Notes: a model not told the origin generated them from the sequence alone. 39,777 bases of DNA from Pseudostreptobacillus hongkongensis (GCF_001559795.1 NZ_LOHY01000121.1:1-39777), one strand, 5' to 3'. Numbered from the stretch's first letter, positions 16,498 through 26,426 are shown. Made by a program: numbers and translations.

Positions 16498-17010
16498 ATG
16501 AAACTTGTAAAATGTAAAAGTGGGCATATGTATAATGAGCAAGCACATAATGAATGTCCTTATTGTAATACAAGTAAAATATTATCAACTATAATGGAAA
16601 AGTCCCCAGTGATTTTGAAAAGTGAAAGTAAGACCATATCTTATTGGATAAAAGAAACAGCAATTGCTCCAGTTGTAGGTTGGTTGGTATGTATTTCTGG
16701 TAGTGAAAAAGGAAGAGATTTTAGAATAATTAATGAAAGAAATTTTATTGGAAGAAGTGAGGAAATGCATATTCAAATTCCTAATGATATTAATGTGGCA
16801 AGAAAAAATCATTGTTCTATAAGCTATAACCCAAAACAAAGAATTTTTGTTTTAAGTCCAGGTGAGAGTAGTTCTTTAGTTTATCTTCAAGGTAAAGCAT
16901 TGTATGAAACTAAACAGATATATAATCAAGATTTAATTGAAATAGGAGAAAATAAGTTTATTTTTATAGCACTTTGTGGAGAAAATTTTGATTGGAATAT
17001 AAATGGATAA
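16498..17010 (+). CDS. Zinc-finger plus FHA-domain protein
   Basis: The 170-residue protein begins with a small zinc site (C5..GH(M)Y..C19PYC22). A hydrophobic-rich segment (PVVGWLVCISGSEKG) opens an FHA domain at about 58-160: NFIGRSEEMH, then NVARKNHCSISY. The R/S-x-x-H element is present (RKNHCSI), but the last loop (PGESSSLVYLQG) lacks the usual NG. Such ZnF-FHA proteins accompany the same operon type in Firmicutes. It is cytoplasmic and probably reads Thr phosphorylation on another component. It starts at ATG 16498 after AAGGTG and overlaps the next gene by 8 bases. Confidence 0.8.
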   Translation: MKLVKCKSGHMYNEQAHNECPYCNTSKILSTIMEKSPVILKSESKTISYWIKETAIAPVVGWLVCISGSEKGRDFRIINERNFIGRSEEMHIQIPNDINVARKNHCSISYNPKQRIFVLSPGESSSLVYLQGKALYETKQIYNQDLIEIGENKFIFIALCGENFDWNING

Positions 17011-18862
17011 TATAGAGTTTAAAGTAATTGAAAATAAAAATATTGAAAATAAAAATATAGTATTTGGATATATAGAAAATGAAACTTATGCAATGTATGT
17101 TTTTTTAAAAAAATCTTCTAAAATTATTGACAATGAAATATTAGAAAAACTATTACAAATATCTTTTGAGATGTATTCAGATAAATTAATTTATAGTAAA
17201 AAAGAATTAGACTCCATAATATTTGATTTAAATCAATATGTACAAGATTATATAGAAGAAAAAGAAGAGTACAATATTAATATATCATATTTATGTGTAT
17301 ATACAGATTATAATTCTATTTATTTTAATTTAGTAGGTGATTTTAAGTTAAGTTATATTAGAGATGAAAATCTGTATATAGAGGATTTAACTAATGAAGA
17401 ATATTTAGGGAAAAACAATATTTTAATTAGTTCTTTAAAGTATCCTGTGTTACTAAAACAATTAGATAAAATAGTTGTTATATCAAAAAATTTAGATGGT
17501 AAAATAAATATATTTAATATAGATGAAAATATAGAAAGAGAGGATAATTTTTTATTAGCAACAATTTTAATAAAAGAAACTAAAAATGAAAGTTTATATT
17601 ATAAGAGTAATAAAATATATTATATATTAATGCTTATAATTTTCTCTGTTATAATTTATATTTTTTTAAATAGTTATATTATTTCATATAAATATAATAA
17701 AATAAATGAATTAGATAAGGAGTTTAAAGAATTAATTTCAAATGGTAATTTATCATTATCGATAAATAAAATAAAAAATGAATTAGATATGTTAAAAAAT
17801 TTAGATGAAAGTTATCTGTATTTTTCTAAAAAAGAAAGTTTAAAAAAAGAAAAATTAATGATTGAAAAAGAAAGTATATATAATCTAGCTTTAAAAGTTA
17901 AGGAGTATTTAAAAACAATAGAATTAACTAAGAAAGAAATAGAAAAAAGAGAGTTTGAAAAAGTATTGGATACATATTTAATTATAAAAAATAAATTAGA
18001 AGAATATGATGAAAATTTCAATTATTTTAAATTAAATATTCAAAAAGAAATAGAAAATATGAAAAAACTTATTGAAATTAAATCAAATGAAAATAAATTA
18101 AAAAAGACTAAGGAGTCATATTTTGAAGATTTAAATATTTTGAATGAAATTATATATGAATATACTAAAGTTGGATATAAAATAGATGTATCAGATTTAA
18201 TAAATTTTAAAATTGAACTAGAAAATAGTATAGATGAAATAAAAAGACATATAGATGATGAGATAATACAAGCAAGAATCTTAAAAAGTGAGAATATATC
18301 TCAGAGTAAAAGAAAATATGAAGATATTTTGATTATGTTAGAAAATGTTAAAGATGATATAAAAAGAGAAGAAATAAATAAAGAATTAGAGGAGTTAAAT
18401 ACAGAAATAAAATATAATGAAGATGAACTTAATAGAAATTTTAAACAATATGAAATAGAATATGATTTAAAAAATTACAAAATTTCATTAGATTATTTGA
18501 TGTCTGCTAAGCATAATGCTGAAATATTAAAAAACTTTGAAAAACAAAAAGAGATAAATTCAAGAATAAATTACATAAGAAAAATAGTAAGAAAAAATGA
18601 AACAAATAAAATGGATTTAAAAATAAAAAAAGATGAAGATATTAGAATAAGAAATGAAAAAAAGAAAACGGTAGTTTCAAGCATAGAACAAGGTGATGAA
18701 TATTTGAAAAATAATGAATACAGCAAAGCATACACTGAATATATAAGGGCCTTGGAAATTATAGAAAAAGAAAAATTTGATGAATATAAAAAAGATCTAA
18801 ATAAAAAGATATTGTATGTAAAAAATAAAATTAATAAAAAGTGGTGGGAAATTTGGAAATAA
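17003..18862 (+). CDS. PP2C-fold protein with degenerate active site, TM, coiled coil and TPR
   Basis: A 619-residue protein. Residues 1-190 look like a PP2C phosphatase fold: ISYLCVYTDYNSIYFNLVGDFKLSYIRD, an LTNEEYLG corresponding to the lT-x-D-H region, DKIVVIS and a final DN (181-182). The first metal-binding DG/DGxGGH is absent, as is the SDG (here SKN), so it is probably a pseudo-phosphatase. A transmembrane helix at about 205-225 is followed by long coiled coil (230-560) and a TPR-like unit (YLKNNEYSKAYTEYIRALEI). It may bridge the membrane and sense or scaffold Thr phosphorylation. The ATG overlaps the previous gene; its end overlaps the kinase gene. Confidence 0.65.
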   Translation: MDNIEFKVIENKNIENKNIVFGYIENETYAMYVFLKKSSKIIDNEILEKLLQISFEMYSDKLIYSKKELDSIIFDLNQYVQDYIEEKEEYNINISYLCVYTDYNSIYFNLVGDFKLSYIRDENLYIEDLTNEEYLGKNNILISSLKYPVLLKQLDKIVVISKNLDGKINIFNIDENIEREDNFLLATILIKETKNESLYYKSNKIYYILMLIIFSVIIYIFLNSYIISYKYNKINELDKEFKELISNGNLSLSINKIKNELDMLKNLDESYLYFSKKESLKKEKLMIEKESIYNLALKVKEYLKTIELTKKEIEKREFEKVLDTYLIIKNKLEEYDENFNYFKLNIQKEIENMKKLIEIKSNENKLKKTKESYFEDLNILNEIIYEYTKVGYKIDVSDLINFKIELENSIDEIKRHIDDEIIQARILKSENISQSKRKYEDILIMLENVKDDIKREEINKELEELNTEIKYNEDELNRNFKQYEIEYDLKNYKISLDYLMSAKHNAEILKNFEKQKEINSRINYIRKIVRKNETNKMDLKIKKDEDIRIRNEKKKTVVSSIEQGDEYLKNNEYSKAYTEYIRALEIIEKEKFDEYKKDLNKKILYVKNKINKKWWEIWK

Positions 18863-19569
18863 TAAATTTAGACTTAAAAACAGAATATGAAATTAAAGAT
18901 AATTATTTTGTTAAAAGTTATTATGGAGATAATGAAATCTTAAATACAATGTTTAATTCTGAAATATTATTTGAAACATATATTTCTAAATATAGTAGAG
19001 GTATTAGTCCTAAGATAAAAAGTATTTATAGACATAAAGATTTAAAAAAAATATATTTTGAAAAAATAGATGGTCTTAATCTAAGTGAAGTAAATTTAAG
19101 TAAATATAGTTTTAAAGACAAATTGTTACTTTATTATAAGATATTAAATGTATTTGAAAAGCTACATTCAATAGGTGTAATACATAATGATATAAGTTTA
19201 AAGAATATAATGTTATCTGGTGATCAAATATATATAGTAGATTTTTCTGAATCATTATTTTTATTCGGTAAAAATGAATTAAAAAGGTATATATCATATA
19301 CTGAACCTTATGCTGCTATAGAAAAATATTCTAAATATAATAAGAGTACATTTTATACAGACATTTATAGTTTAACAGCTATATTTTATTATATTATTTT
19401 TGAAAAGGAAATAGATGTTGCATATATTAATAATATTAGATCTATTAAATATAAGGATAAAAAAATAGAAAAATTTTTAAAAAGAGGACTTTCTAGTAAT
19501 TATAAGCAAAGATTTAAAAATATATTTGTAATGAAAAACATAATAGGTAGTATAATTGAAGAAATATAA
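18853..19569 (+). CDS. Serine/threonine protein kinase
   Basis: About 238 residues. The kinase core is clear from the N-lobe on: a Lys in NYFVKSYY, a helix-C Glu, catalytic loop HNDISLKNIM (Asp and Asn conserved; HRD is HND), VDFSES in place of DFG, activation-segment end TEPYAAIEKY and DIYSLTAIFYYII. The Gly-rich loop is not evident. The catalytic residues remain, so it is likely active. It shares an operon with two FHA proteins and a PP2C-like protein, together forming a phospho-signalling module. The start is uncertain: TTG 18853 is favoured because GTGGGA precedes it; GTG 18841 or 18844 are alternatives. It overlaps both neighbours. Confidence 0.85.
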   Translation: MEIINLDLKTEYEIKDNYFVKSYYGDNEILNTMFNSEILFETYISKYSRGISPKIKSIYRHKDLKKIYFEKIDGLNLSEVNLSKYSFKDKLLLYYKILNVFEKLHSIGVIHNDISLKNIMLSGDQIYIVDFSESLFLFGKNELKRYISYTEPYAAIEKYSKYNKSTFYTDIYSLTAIFYYIIFEKEIDVAYINNIRSIKYKDKKIEKFLKRGLSSNYKQRFKNIFVMKNIIGSIIEEI

Positions 19570-21769
19570 TAGAAATGAATTAGTTATTAAATCACAGTAT
19601 GAATTATCACAAATTGCTAGAACTGAAAATTTAGTCAATAGATTTAACACTAATCTAGATAGAGAAAAACTAATTGATTTGATAATTAAATATAGGGAAT
19701 ATAGAATAATAAAAAGGATACTTATGTATAATCAAGATTCTTTTTATAAACTTCAGGAATTTATAAATAAAAATTTATTATTATTAGAACTGTTTAAAGA
19801 TGATATTTATATCAATCAACAATTTATAATATTTATGGGTATAGATAATCAAGATATAGAAATACATATAAAGAAATCTATGAAAATTTCAACTGATATT
19901 GTACTTTTAGTTAATTATAATAAGTATATTTATGCTATAGCTTATTTAGAATATTTGGAAGAAGAAGGAGAATATGTAAAGTATAGACTTTGTATTCCTA
20001 AAGAATTAAATATTATAGATGAAGAATATATATTAGAGGATATGTATTTAATTTTTTTAGAAGAAAATTGTGATATAAAATTATTTGAAGTTTACTTTAG
20101 TATTTATTATAAAAAAATGATAAATGAAAGTGTATATGGTTATATGTACAAAATCAAAAAATTCTATAATAAAATAGTTGAAAACTCTAAGTATCCCTTA
20201 TTTTTAAAAATTAATAGATTCTATATTAAATCTAAAACTATTAAAGAAGATTTTTATATTATAATAATACGTATAGATCCTTTAACATGTATATATGGAA
20301 AAAATGCAAAAAAAATATTTATTAATAATAAATTTAAAATAAATTCTAGCTATTTTAATGATGTTGAAGAAATACTAAATAATTTCGATGATAGTATAGA
20401 TATATATGATAGTTTTGGTTCTAGCAGTAGTATTAAATATTCAGACTTATTTTATTCATATATACAGTATTTTAAAAATAAAGTAGAAAATGCAGAAAAA
20501 TTAATATATAAAGATGTAAGATATATAACTGAAAGTAAAGTTATAGATAATAAAATTGATACTATAGAGGTTATTGCAAAAAATAATATAGAATTATCTA
20601 AAGTAGAACAAGGATATATTATTATATATATAAATGATAAAGAAATAAATATATTGGAAAGTAAATATAGATATATAGATAATAAAATAGCTTATGATAT
20701 AAATATAGATATGAATTTGAAATTACAAAGCAGTAATTTTTCTAATTCTAGAATAATAGAATACATATTTAAATATTTGAAAATAAAGATGTATGATAGA
20801 AATTTAGAGTTATATAATCTTAAAGATAATATAATATTTAATTTAGAAAATAAAGATAATATAGAAAAAACTATAGAAAAGAATTTAAATAAAGCAGAGG
20901 AAATATTTCCAACAAATTATAACTTATATTTAGAAGATAACATTATGTTTGAATTAAGTAAGAAAAATTACGAAATACTTATTTATTTATCAAGAAAAAT
21001 ATTTGAGTTATATCTTGCAGATAGAAATAAATATACATTCAAAATTTATGATATATTAGATAGTGATATAGAAAATAGACTCACAAGTCTAGAAATTAAC
21101 AGAGAAAGAATAGATGAAATTATTATGTATTTAGCGTATAGTTCAATTGATGTATATTTTAATAGATATAGTATAATAGAAAGTTTAAAAAAATTTTCTC
21201 GTATTAGAATGTACGGTGAAGTACTTAAGACTAAAGCATTTATAGAGGTTTTAAAAGAATATATACCTGGTAAATATATAAGTTTATCTAATTATAATAG
21301 CGAAAATCATATATATAAATTATATGAAATTTATGAAAAAGAATATACAGGGGATATTATAACTAAATACAACTATAAAGATGTTGAATACAAGTTATCT
21401 ATTTATTACATAGACTATAAATCAAAGAAAGTACTCATTTTAGATGAAAATATGAATAAATCATATTTTGATAAATTAAAAGAATGTAAAGAAATATTGT
21501 TGTTATTTGAATATATATATGAATTTAAAGAAAATGTTATAAAAGAATATTTGATAAGAGTACCAGAAAAATATATAGAAATTGATGAAATTGAATTCCT
21601 TAATTTAAGTAATGTAGGTATAAGTGTAGATGAAATAAATGAGGTTACTAATGAAATTTTAAGAGTATTCATAATCCCTTTAAATAAAGGGCTTGAAATC
21701 TATTTTGTTAGAAGAATAAATGACCAACTCTATTATGTAAAATTTGACAAAGTAACATTTGTATGTTAA
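19556..21769 (+). CDS. Large cytoplasmic protein of the injection-like cluster, unknown
   Basis: A 737-residue protein with no recognised enzyme motif. The N-terminus (residues 5-50) is a helical SAP-like unit: NRNELVIKSQYELSQIARTE then LDREKLIDLIIKYREYR. The same opening occurs in uncharacterised proteins of Firmicutes gene sets with FHA and kinase genes. The rest is rich in Ile, Tyr and Asn, mixed alpha/beta, possibly with an actin/Hsp70-like nucleotide-binding repeat, which I cannot confirm. No signal peptide or clear TM. The start lies 14 bases inside the kinase gene (translational coupling). The rlpA promoter lies within its last codons. Confidence 0.7.
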   Translation: MKKYNRNELVIKSQYELSQIARTENLVNRFNTNLDREKLIDLIIKYREYRIIKRILMYNQDSFYKLQEFINKNLLLLELFKDDIYINQQFIIFMGIDNQDIEIHIKKSMKISTDIVLLVNYNKYIYAIAYLEYLEEEGEYVKYRLCIPKELNIIDEEYILEDMYLIFLEENCDIKLFEVYFSIYYKKMINESVYGYMYKIKKFYNKIVENSKYPLFLKINRFYIKSKTIKEDFYIIIIRIDPLTCIYGKNAKKIFINNKFKINSSYFNDVEEILNNFDDSIDIYDSFGSSSSIKYSDLFYSYIQYFKNKVENAEKLIYKDVRYITESKVIDNKIDTIEVIAKNNIELSKVEQGYIIIYINDKEINILESKYRYIDNKIAYDINIDMNLKLQSSNFSNSRIIEYIFKYLKIKMYDRNLELYNLKDNIIFNLENKDNIEKTIEKNLNKAEEIFPTNYNLYLEDNIMFELSKKNYEILIYLSRKIFELYLADRNKYTFKIYDILDSDIENRLTSLEINRERIDEIIMYLAYSSIDVYFNRYSIIESLKKFSRIRMYGEVLKTKAFIEVLKEYIPGKYISLSNYNSENHIYKLYEIYEKEYTGDIITKYNYKDVEYKLSIYYIDYKSKKVLILDENMNKSYFDKLKECKEILLLFEYIYEFKENVIKEYLIRVPEKYIEIDEIEFLNLSNVGISVDEINEVTNEILRVFIIPLNKGLEIYFVRRINDQLYYVKFDKVTFVC

Positions 21770-21772
21770 AAT
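21744..21772 (+). promoter_or_regulatory. Promoter of the rlpA-like gene
   Basis: TTGACA (21744-21749), 17 bases, TAAAAT (21767-21772). It overlaps the last codons of the 737-aa gene, so rlpA has its own start of transcription. Confidence 0.75.
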
Positions 21773-21797
21773 TTATTGAATCGAGAATGGAGGTACT

Positions 21798-22283
21798 ATG
21801 AAAAAATTACTAACTATTTTGTTAGTTTCAGGGATTTCAATAATTTCTTTTGCAGCTAATGAAAAAAATAGTAGTAGTCATTTAGAAGATGTTTCAATTA
21901 AGGAAAAGTTAGTAAATGAACTTTTAGTTAATGAGAAGGTCGAAGAAAAAGGTAAACCGTTAGAAGATGAAAAAAAAGAAAAAGGTGTTAATTACCAAAC
22001 TGGAGGTGCATCATTTTATGGAGAGAAATGGAATGGTAGATTCACAGCTAGTGGTCAAAAATTTAACACTGAACATTTAACAGCAGCACATAAAACATTA
22101 CCTTTTGGTACTCGTGTTAGAGTTACTAATTTAAGTAATAATAAGAGTGTAGTTGTAACAATCAATGATAGAGGGCCTTTTGTTAAAGGAAGAGTTATTG
22201 ATTTAAGTAAAGCAGCCTTTAGAGAAATTGAAAATATTTCTAAAGGAGTAACAAAAGTAAAATTAGAAATTTTAGGTAAATAA
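21798..22283 (+). CDS. rlpA: RlpA-like septal-ring lytic transglycosylase (DPBB domain)
   Basis: A 161-residue exported protein. The signal peptide is [19 protein letters not shown] (cleavage near 19). A charged, low-complexity linker (20-65) precedes a double-psi beta-barrel (66-161) with all RlpA marks: [62 protein letters not shown]. In Pseudomonas RlpA cuts naked glycan strands at the septum. The SPOR domain found in full-length RlpA is missing. There is no lipobox Cys, so it is probably periplasmic and free. Its own promoter and terminator make it monocistronic. Confidence 0.88.
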   Translation: MKKLLTILLVSGISIISFAANEKNSSSHLEDVSIKEKLVNELLVNEKVEEKGKPLEDEKKEKGVNYQTGGASFYGEKWNGRFTASGQKFNTEHLTAAHKTLPFGTRVRVTNLSNNKSVVVTINDRGPFVKGRVIDLSKAAFREIENISKGVTKVKLEILGK

Positions 22284-22339
22284 ATTTCTAGAATATTAAA
22301 ATGACTATGAATTTATTTTATATTTTTATAAAATTAATA

Positions 22340-22375
22340 AAGAGCTAACTATTTTGTAGGATGCTCTTTTTTATT
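22340..22375 (+). terminator. Rho-independent terminator after the rlpA-like gene
   Basis: AAGAGC (22340-22345) pairs with GCTCTT (22363-22368) around a 17-base loop, followed by TTTTTATT. Confidence 0.6.
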
Positions 22376-22395
22376 AAACTTTAATTGGAGAGAAT

Positions 22396-22440
22396 ATGAA
22401 AAAGAAAATGATGATTTTTGCTATTTTACTTAATTTATGA
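22396..22440 (+). CDS. Possible 14-residue hydrophobic micropeptide
   Basis: ATG with TTGGAGAG at good spacing reads KKKMMIFAILLNL, then TGA. It looks like the start of a signal peptide cut short: either a leader peptide, a decayed gene or chance. The stop ends exactly at the -10 of the prfA promoter, so it is not on the prfA transcript. Confidence 0.25.
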   Translation: MKKKMMIFAILLNL

Positions 22441-22446
22441 TAAAAT
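22418..22446 (+). promoter_or_regulatory. Promoter of the prfA operon
   Basis: TTGCTA (22418-22423), 17 bases, TAAAAT (22441-22446), 37 bases before the prfA start codon. Confidence 0.65.
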
Positions 22447-22482
22447 AAGAAATATAATATAAAGTACAAAGAAGGGGAAAAA

Positions 22483-23556
22483 ATGTTTCAAAAATTAGAT
22501 GAAGTTGTAGAAAAGTATAATGAGATTAATAAATTACTTATGAGTAATGAAGTTTTATCAGATCCTAAGAAGATTATGGAATATAATAAACAATTAAGTT
22601 CTATGAGTGAAATAGTAGAAAAATATTTATTATATAAGCAAAAAAAAGAAGAACTTGAGCAATATAAAGAAGATATTAAAACAGAAAAAAATGAAGAAAT
22701 GTTAGAAATGTTAAATATGGAAATTGATACATTAAATGAAGATATTCCTAATTTAGAAAATGAATTGAAAATATTGCTATTACCTAAAGATCCTAATGAT
22801 GAAAAAAATGTTATAGTAGAATTAAGAGCTGGAGCAGGAGGAGATGAAGCTGCTTTATTCGTTGCAGATGTATTCCGTATGTTTACAAGATATGCTGAAA
22901 GAAATCGTTGGAAGACAGAACTTATAGATAAAAATGAAATGGGTAATGGAGGATTAAAAGAAATAACATTTTTAATAAGTGGTAAAGGTGCTTATTCAAG
23001 ACTTAAATTTGAAAGTGGAGTACACAGAGTTCAAAGAGTTCCTGAAACAGAGGCATCAGGTAGAATACATACATCTACAATAACTGTTGCAGTATTACCA
23101 GAAATTGATGATGTTGAACAAGTTCAAATTAATCAATCTGATTTACAAATAGATACATATAGATCAAGTGGTGCTGGTGGACAACACGTTAATACTACAG
23201 ATTCAGCTGTAAGAATTACACACAAGCCAACTGGTATAGTTGTAACTTCTCAAGATGGTAGATCACAAATTAAAAATAAAGAAGCTGCAATGAAAGTTTT
23301 AGCTTCAAAATTATATGAAATGGAAGTTGAAAAACAAAGAAGTTCAGTAGAAGCTGAAAGAAGAAGCCAAGTGGGAACTGGAGATAGATCTGAAAAAATT
23401 AGAACATATAATTATCCGCAAGGAAGAGTAACTGATCATAGAATTAAATTAACACTACATAAACTGGAAGCAGTTTTAGATGGTGCTTTAGATGAAATGA
23501 TAGATGCATTAATTGCATATAATCAAGCTGAATTATTAAAAAATTCAGGTGAATAA
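22483..23556 (+). CDS. prfA: Peptide chain release factor 1
   Basis: RF1 ends translation at UAA and UAG. The 357 residues match the family length. The peptidyl-tRNA hydrolysis GGQ is at 232-234 ([16 protein letters not shown]), and the stop-codon anticodon-like motif is PET at 187-189 (the PxT class of RF1, not SPF of RF2). [10 protein letters not shown] in domain 2 is conserved. The gene is followed by prmC, which methylates that GGQ glutamine. Its TAA overlaps the prmC ATG. AAGGGGA precedes the start. Confidence 0.97.
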   Translation: MFQKLDEVVEKYNEINKLLMSNEVLSDPKKIMEYNKQLSSMSEIVEKYLLYKQKKEELEQYKEDIKTEKNEEMLEMLNMEIDTLNEDIPNLENELKILLLPKDPNDEKNVIVELRAGAGGDEAALFVADVFRMFTRYAERNRWKTELIDKNEMGNGGLKEITFLISGKGAYSRLKFESGVHRVQRVPETEASGRIHTSTITVAVLPEIDDVEQVQINQSDLQIDTYRSSGAGGQHVNTTDSAVRITHKPTGIVVTSQDGRSQIKNKEAAMKVLASKLYEMEVEKQRSSVEAERRSQVGTGDRSEKIRTYNYPQGRVTDHRIKLTLHKLEAVLDGALDEMIDALIAYNQAELLKNSGE

Positions 23557-24632
23557 TGATGGAAGATAATTTAATAGATATAGTTAATAAAAGTATAGAA
23601 TATTTAAAAAAAAATAAGATTAACAATCCAAGATTAATTGTTGAAAGTATAATAACGGATGTTTTAAAAATAAATAAATTAGATATATATACAAACTATG
23701 ATAGAAAATTAAATGATTTAGAAAAAAATGAAATTAGAAAAAAATTAAAAGAATATAACGGTGAAAATTTAGAAATTAAACCAAATACTGTTAAAGAATA
23801 TTTTGAAAAAACTAAAATATATCTGGATAAAAAAGGTATTCCAGAAAGTAATATGATTACAAATATAATATTTTCTAAAGTATTAGACACAGATATGAGT
23901 TTGCTGTTTACAAAATATTCTAGTATAGTAAATGAAGAAGCGAAAGAAAAAATAAAATCTATTTTGAAAAAATTAGTAGAATTAAGACTACCTATACAGT
24001 ATATATTTAATGAACAAATTTTTTATGGACATACTTTTTATGTTGATAAAAACGTATTAATACCTAGATTAGATACTGAAACTGTTGTTGAAAAAGCACT
24101 AGAACTAATTTTAAGAAAAAATAATCCTATAGTTTTAGATATAGGTACAGGTAGTGGTGCGATAGGAATAACTATAGCTATTGAAAATTCAGAAAGTAAA
24201 GTTTTAGCTACTGATATATCTGAAAATGCTTTAACAGTTTCTAAAAAAAATGCACAAATATTAGATGTTAGGAATATTAAATTTTTAAAATCAAATTTAT
24301 TTGAAAATATAGAATACAGAAATTTTGATCTTATAGTATCAAATCCACCATATATATCAAATGGAGAACAGGAATATATGAGTTTAGATACTGTACATGA
24401 ACCGGAGCTTGCGCTTTTTGCTGAAAATGAAGGTCTTTATTTTTATTATGAAATAGCAAGTGAAGCTATAAATTATTTAAATAATGAAGGTTATTTATTA
24501 TTTGAAATAGGATTTAAACAAGGTTTAAAAGTTAAAGAAATAATGGAAAATTATGGATTTAAAGATGTTAATATAGGTAAAGATTTAACTGGAAATGATA
24601 GATATGTTTATGGGATTAAGAAAGGAAATTAA
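23556..24632 (+). CDS. prmC: Release-factor glutamine methyltransferase with duplicated N-domain
   Basis: PrmC methylates the GGQ glutamine of RF1/RF2 using SAM. The C-terminal enzyme is standard: [36 protein letters not shown] (194-205), SNPPYIS with catalytic NPPY (263-266), HEPELALF. At 358 residues it is about 75 longer than the usual 280. The extra part is an N-terminal helical domain (about 8-68) that resembles the normal N-domain (81-141): [27 protein letters not shown] versus [26 protein letters not shown]. It starts at ATG 23556, overlapping prfA; a second ATG follows directly. Confidence 0.95.
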   Translation: MMEDNLIDIVNKSIEYLKKNKINNPRLIVESIITDVLKINKLDIYTNYDRKLNDLEKNEIRKKLKEYNGENLEIKPNTVKEYFEKTKIYLDKKGIPESNMITNIIFSKVLDTDMSLLFTKYSSIVNEEAKEKIKSILKKLVELRLPIQYIFNEQIFYGHTFYVDKNVLIPRLDTETVVEKALELILRKNNPIVLDIGTGSGAIGITIAIENSESKVLATDISENALTVSKKNAQILDVRNIKFLKSNLFENIEYRNFDLIVSNPPYISNGEQEYMSLDTVHEPELALFAENEGLYFYYEIASEAINYLNNEGYLLFEIGFKQGLKVKEIMENYGFKDVNIGKDLTGNDRYVYGIKKGN

Positions 24633-25651
24633 TGAGAGTTGATGATTTTGATTTTGAATTACCTAAGGAAAGTATAGCTCAACATGCTATAGAACCTAGG
24701 GATCATTCAAAGTTATTGGTAGTTAATAAGAATAGTGATGAATTAGAAGATAAACATTTTTATGATATTGTAGATTATTTAAATGAAAATGATATTTTAG
24801 TTCTTAATAAAACTAAAGTTATACCTGCTAGATTATTTGGGAAAAAAGAAAATGGAGTAGCTATAGAAACATTTTTATTAAAGAGATTAGATATTAATAA
24901 ATGGGAAGTATTACTTAAACCTGCTAAAAGGGTAAAAGTTGGAACTAAAATAATTTATTCAGATAAATTGTCTGCTACTTTGTTAGAAATACATGAAGAT
25001 GGTAATAGAGTTGTAGAGTTTGAATATAGTGGAGTATTTGAGGAGATATTAGATGAACTTGCACAAATGCCTTTGCCACCATATATAACTGAAAAATTAG
25101 ATAATAAGGAAAGATATCAAACAGTATACGCTAAAAGTGGTGAATCTGTTGCAGCTCCAACTGCAGGTCTTCATTTTACTAATGAATTATTAGAAAAAAT
25201 AGAGAAAAAAGGTGTAACTATAGTTGAAGTATTTTTAACTGTAGGGCTTGGAACATTTAGACCAGTACAAGTGGATAATATAGAAGATCATATTATGCAT
25301 AGTGAGGAATATATAGTTCCTGAAGAAACTGCAAGAATAATAAATGAAGGTAAGAAAAATGGTAAAAGAATAGTTGCTGTAGGAACTACATCTATTAGAA
25401 CTTTAGAATCATCAGTAGATGAAAATGGTAATCTTATTGCACAAAGCTCAGCTACAAGTATTTTTATATATGGAGATTATAAGTTTAAAATAGTTGATGC
25501 ACTAATAACTAATTTTCATTTACCAAAATCAACTTTAATTATGTTGGTATCTTCTTTTGCAGGGAAAGATAAAATAATGAACGCATATAAACATGCAATA
25601 GATAATAATTACAGATTCTTTAGTTTTGGAGATTCAATGTTTATATATTAA
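24632..25651 (+). CDS. queA: S-adenosylmethionine:tRNA ribosyltransferase-isomerase
   Basis: QueA transfers the ribosyl part of SAM to 7-aminomethyl-7-deazaguanine in tRNA, the next-to-last step of queuosine synthesis. The 339 residues match the family: [19 protein letters not shown] at the start, [42 protein letters not shown], Hx[16 protein letters not shown] and [19 protein letters not shown]. The ATG overlaps the prmC stop (TAATG). The start of the modification pathway is not in the window. Confidence 0.97.
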   Translation: MRVDDFDFELPKESIAQHAIEPRDHSKLLVVNKNSDELEDKHFYDIVDYLNENDILVLNKTKVIPARLFGKKENGVAIETFLLKRLDINKWEVLLKPAKRVKVGTKIIYSDKLSATLLEIHEDGNRVVEFEYSGVFEEILDELAQMPLPPYITEKLDNKERYQTVYAKSGESVAAPTAGLHFTNELLEKIEKKGVTIVEVFLTVGLGTFRPVQVDNIEDHIMHSEEYIVPEETARIINEGKKNGKRIVAVGTTSIRTLESSVDENGNLIAQSSATSIFIYGDYKFKIVDALITNFHLPKSTLIMLVSSFAGKDKIMNAYKHAIDNNYRFFSFGDSMFIY

Positions 25652-25663
25652 GAGGTGGAATAA

Positions 25664-26218
25664 ATGAGAATAACTTCAGGATATTTAAAAAATAGGGTTA
25701 TATTAAGTAGGATAGGGAAAGAAACTAGACCTACACTTGAAAGAGTAAAAGAAGCTATTTATAGTATAATATCAGATAAAATTATAGATGCAAAGTTTTT
25801 GGATCTTTATTCAGGAACTGGAAATATGTCTTTTGAAGCTATAAGTAGAGGTGCAAGTCGTGCCATTATGATAGAAAAAGATAAAGAAGCATTAAGAGTT
25901 ATAATAGAAAATGTTAATAATTTAAAATTAGAAGATGTATGTAGAGCATATAAAAATGATGTTTTAAGAGCTATAGAAATATTAGAAAATAAAAATGAAA
26001 AATTTGATGTAATATTTATGGATCCACCATATAAAGATAATATAACACATAAAACTTTAAAGAAAATTTCAGATCATAATTTACTTGATGATAATGGAAT
26101 TATAATATGTGAACATGGTAAATATGAAAAATTAGAAAATAACATAGGTGATTTTGTTAAATATGATGAACGTGAATATAATAAGAAAATTGTTACTTTC
26201 TATAAAAAAAATATATAG
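25664..26218 (+). CDS. rsmD: 16S rRNA (guanine966-N2)-methyltransferase
   Basis: A 184-residue SAM enzyme of the RsmD family. MRITSGYLKNR and TRPTLERVKEAIYSII form the characteristic N-terminal region, then FLDLYSGTGNMSFEAISRGA (SAM motif I), MIEKDKEA and catalytic MDPPYKDN. It methylates G966 of 16S rRNA. AGAGGTGG precedes the ATG by normal spacing, and the gene lies 12 bases after queA. Confidence 0.95.
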   Translation: MRITSGYLKNRVILSRIGKETRPTLERVKEAIYSIISDKIIDAKFLDLYSGTGNMSFEAISRGASRAIMIEKDKEALRVIIENVNNLKLEDVCRAYKNDVLRAIEILENKNEKFDVIFMDPPYKDNITHKTLKKISDHNLLDDNGIIICEHGKYEKLENNIGDFVKYDEREYNKKIVTFYKKNI

Positions 26219-26227
26219 GAGTTGGAT

Positions 26228-26425
26228 ATGGCTAAAAAGAAAAATTTTGAAGATTTTATCGATGAATTAAAAGAATCTGTTAAAAAATTAGAAGATTCAA
26301 GTATTAGCTTAGAAGAAGCTATAGCAGAGTATGAAAAATCTTCTTCTTTAATAAAAGAAGCTGAAAAAAAACTTAAAGAAGTAGAAGGAAAACTTGAAAA
26401 GATAAAAGAAAATAGTGGTAAGTAA
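26228..26425 (+). CDS. xseB: Exodeoxyribonuclease VII small subunit
   Basis: A 65-residue helical protein: NFEDFIDELKESVKKLEDSSISLEEAIAEYEKSSSLI is the XseB signature. It partners XseA, which is not in the window, in single-strand DNA degradation. ATG 26228 is chosen over the in-frame TTG 26222 because AGGAG (26217-26221) is properly spaced only for the ATG. Confidence 0.93.
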   Translation: MAKKKNFEDFIDELKESVKKLEDSSISLEEAIAEYEKSSSLIKEAEKKLKEVEGKLEKIKENSGK

Positions 26426-26426
26426 T

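Noticed and set aside
12461-21769. Prophage
   Set aside because: No terminase, portal, capsid, lysis or integrase genes; kinase, FHA and PP2C point to a chromosomal secretion-like system instead.
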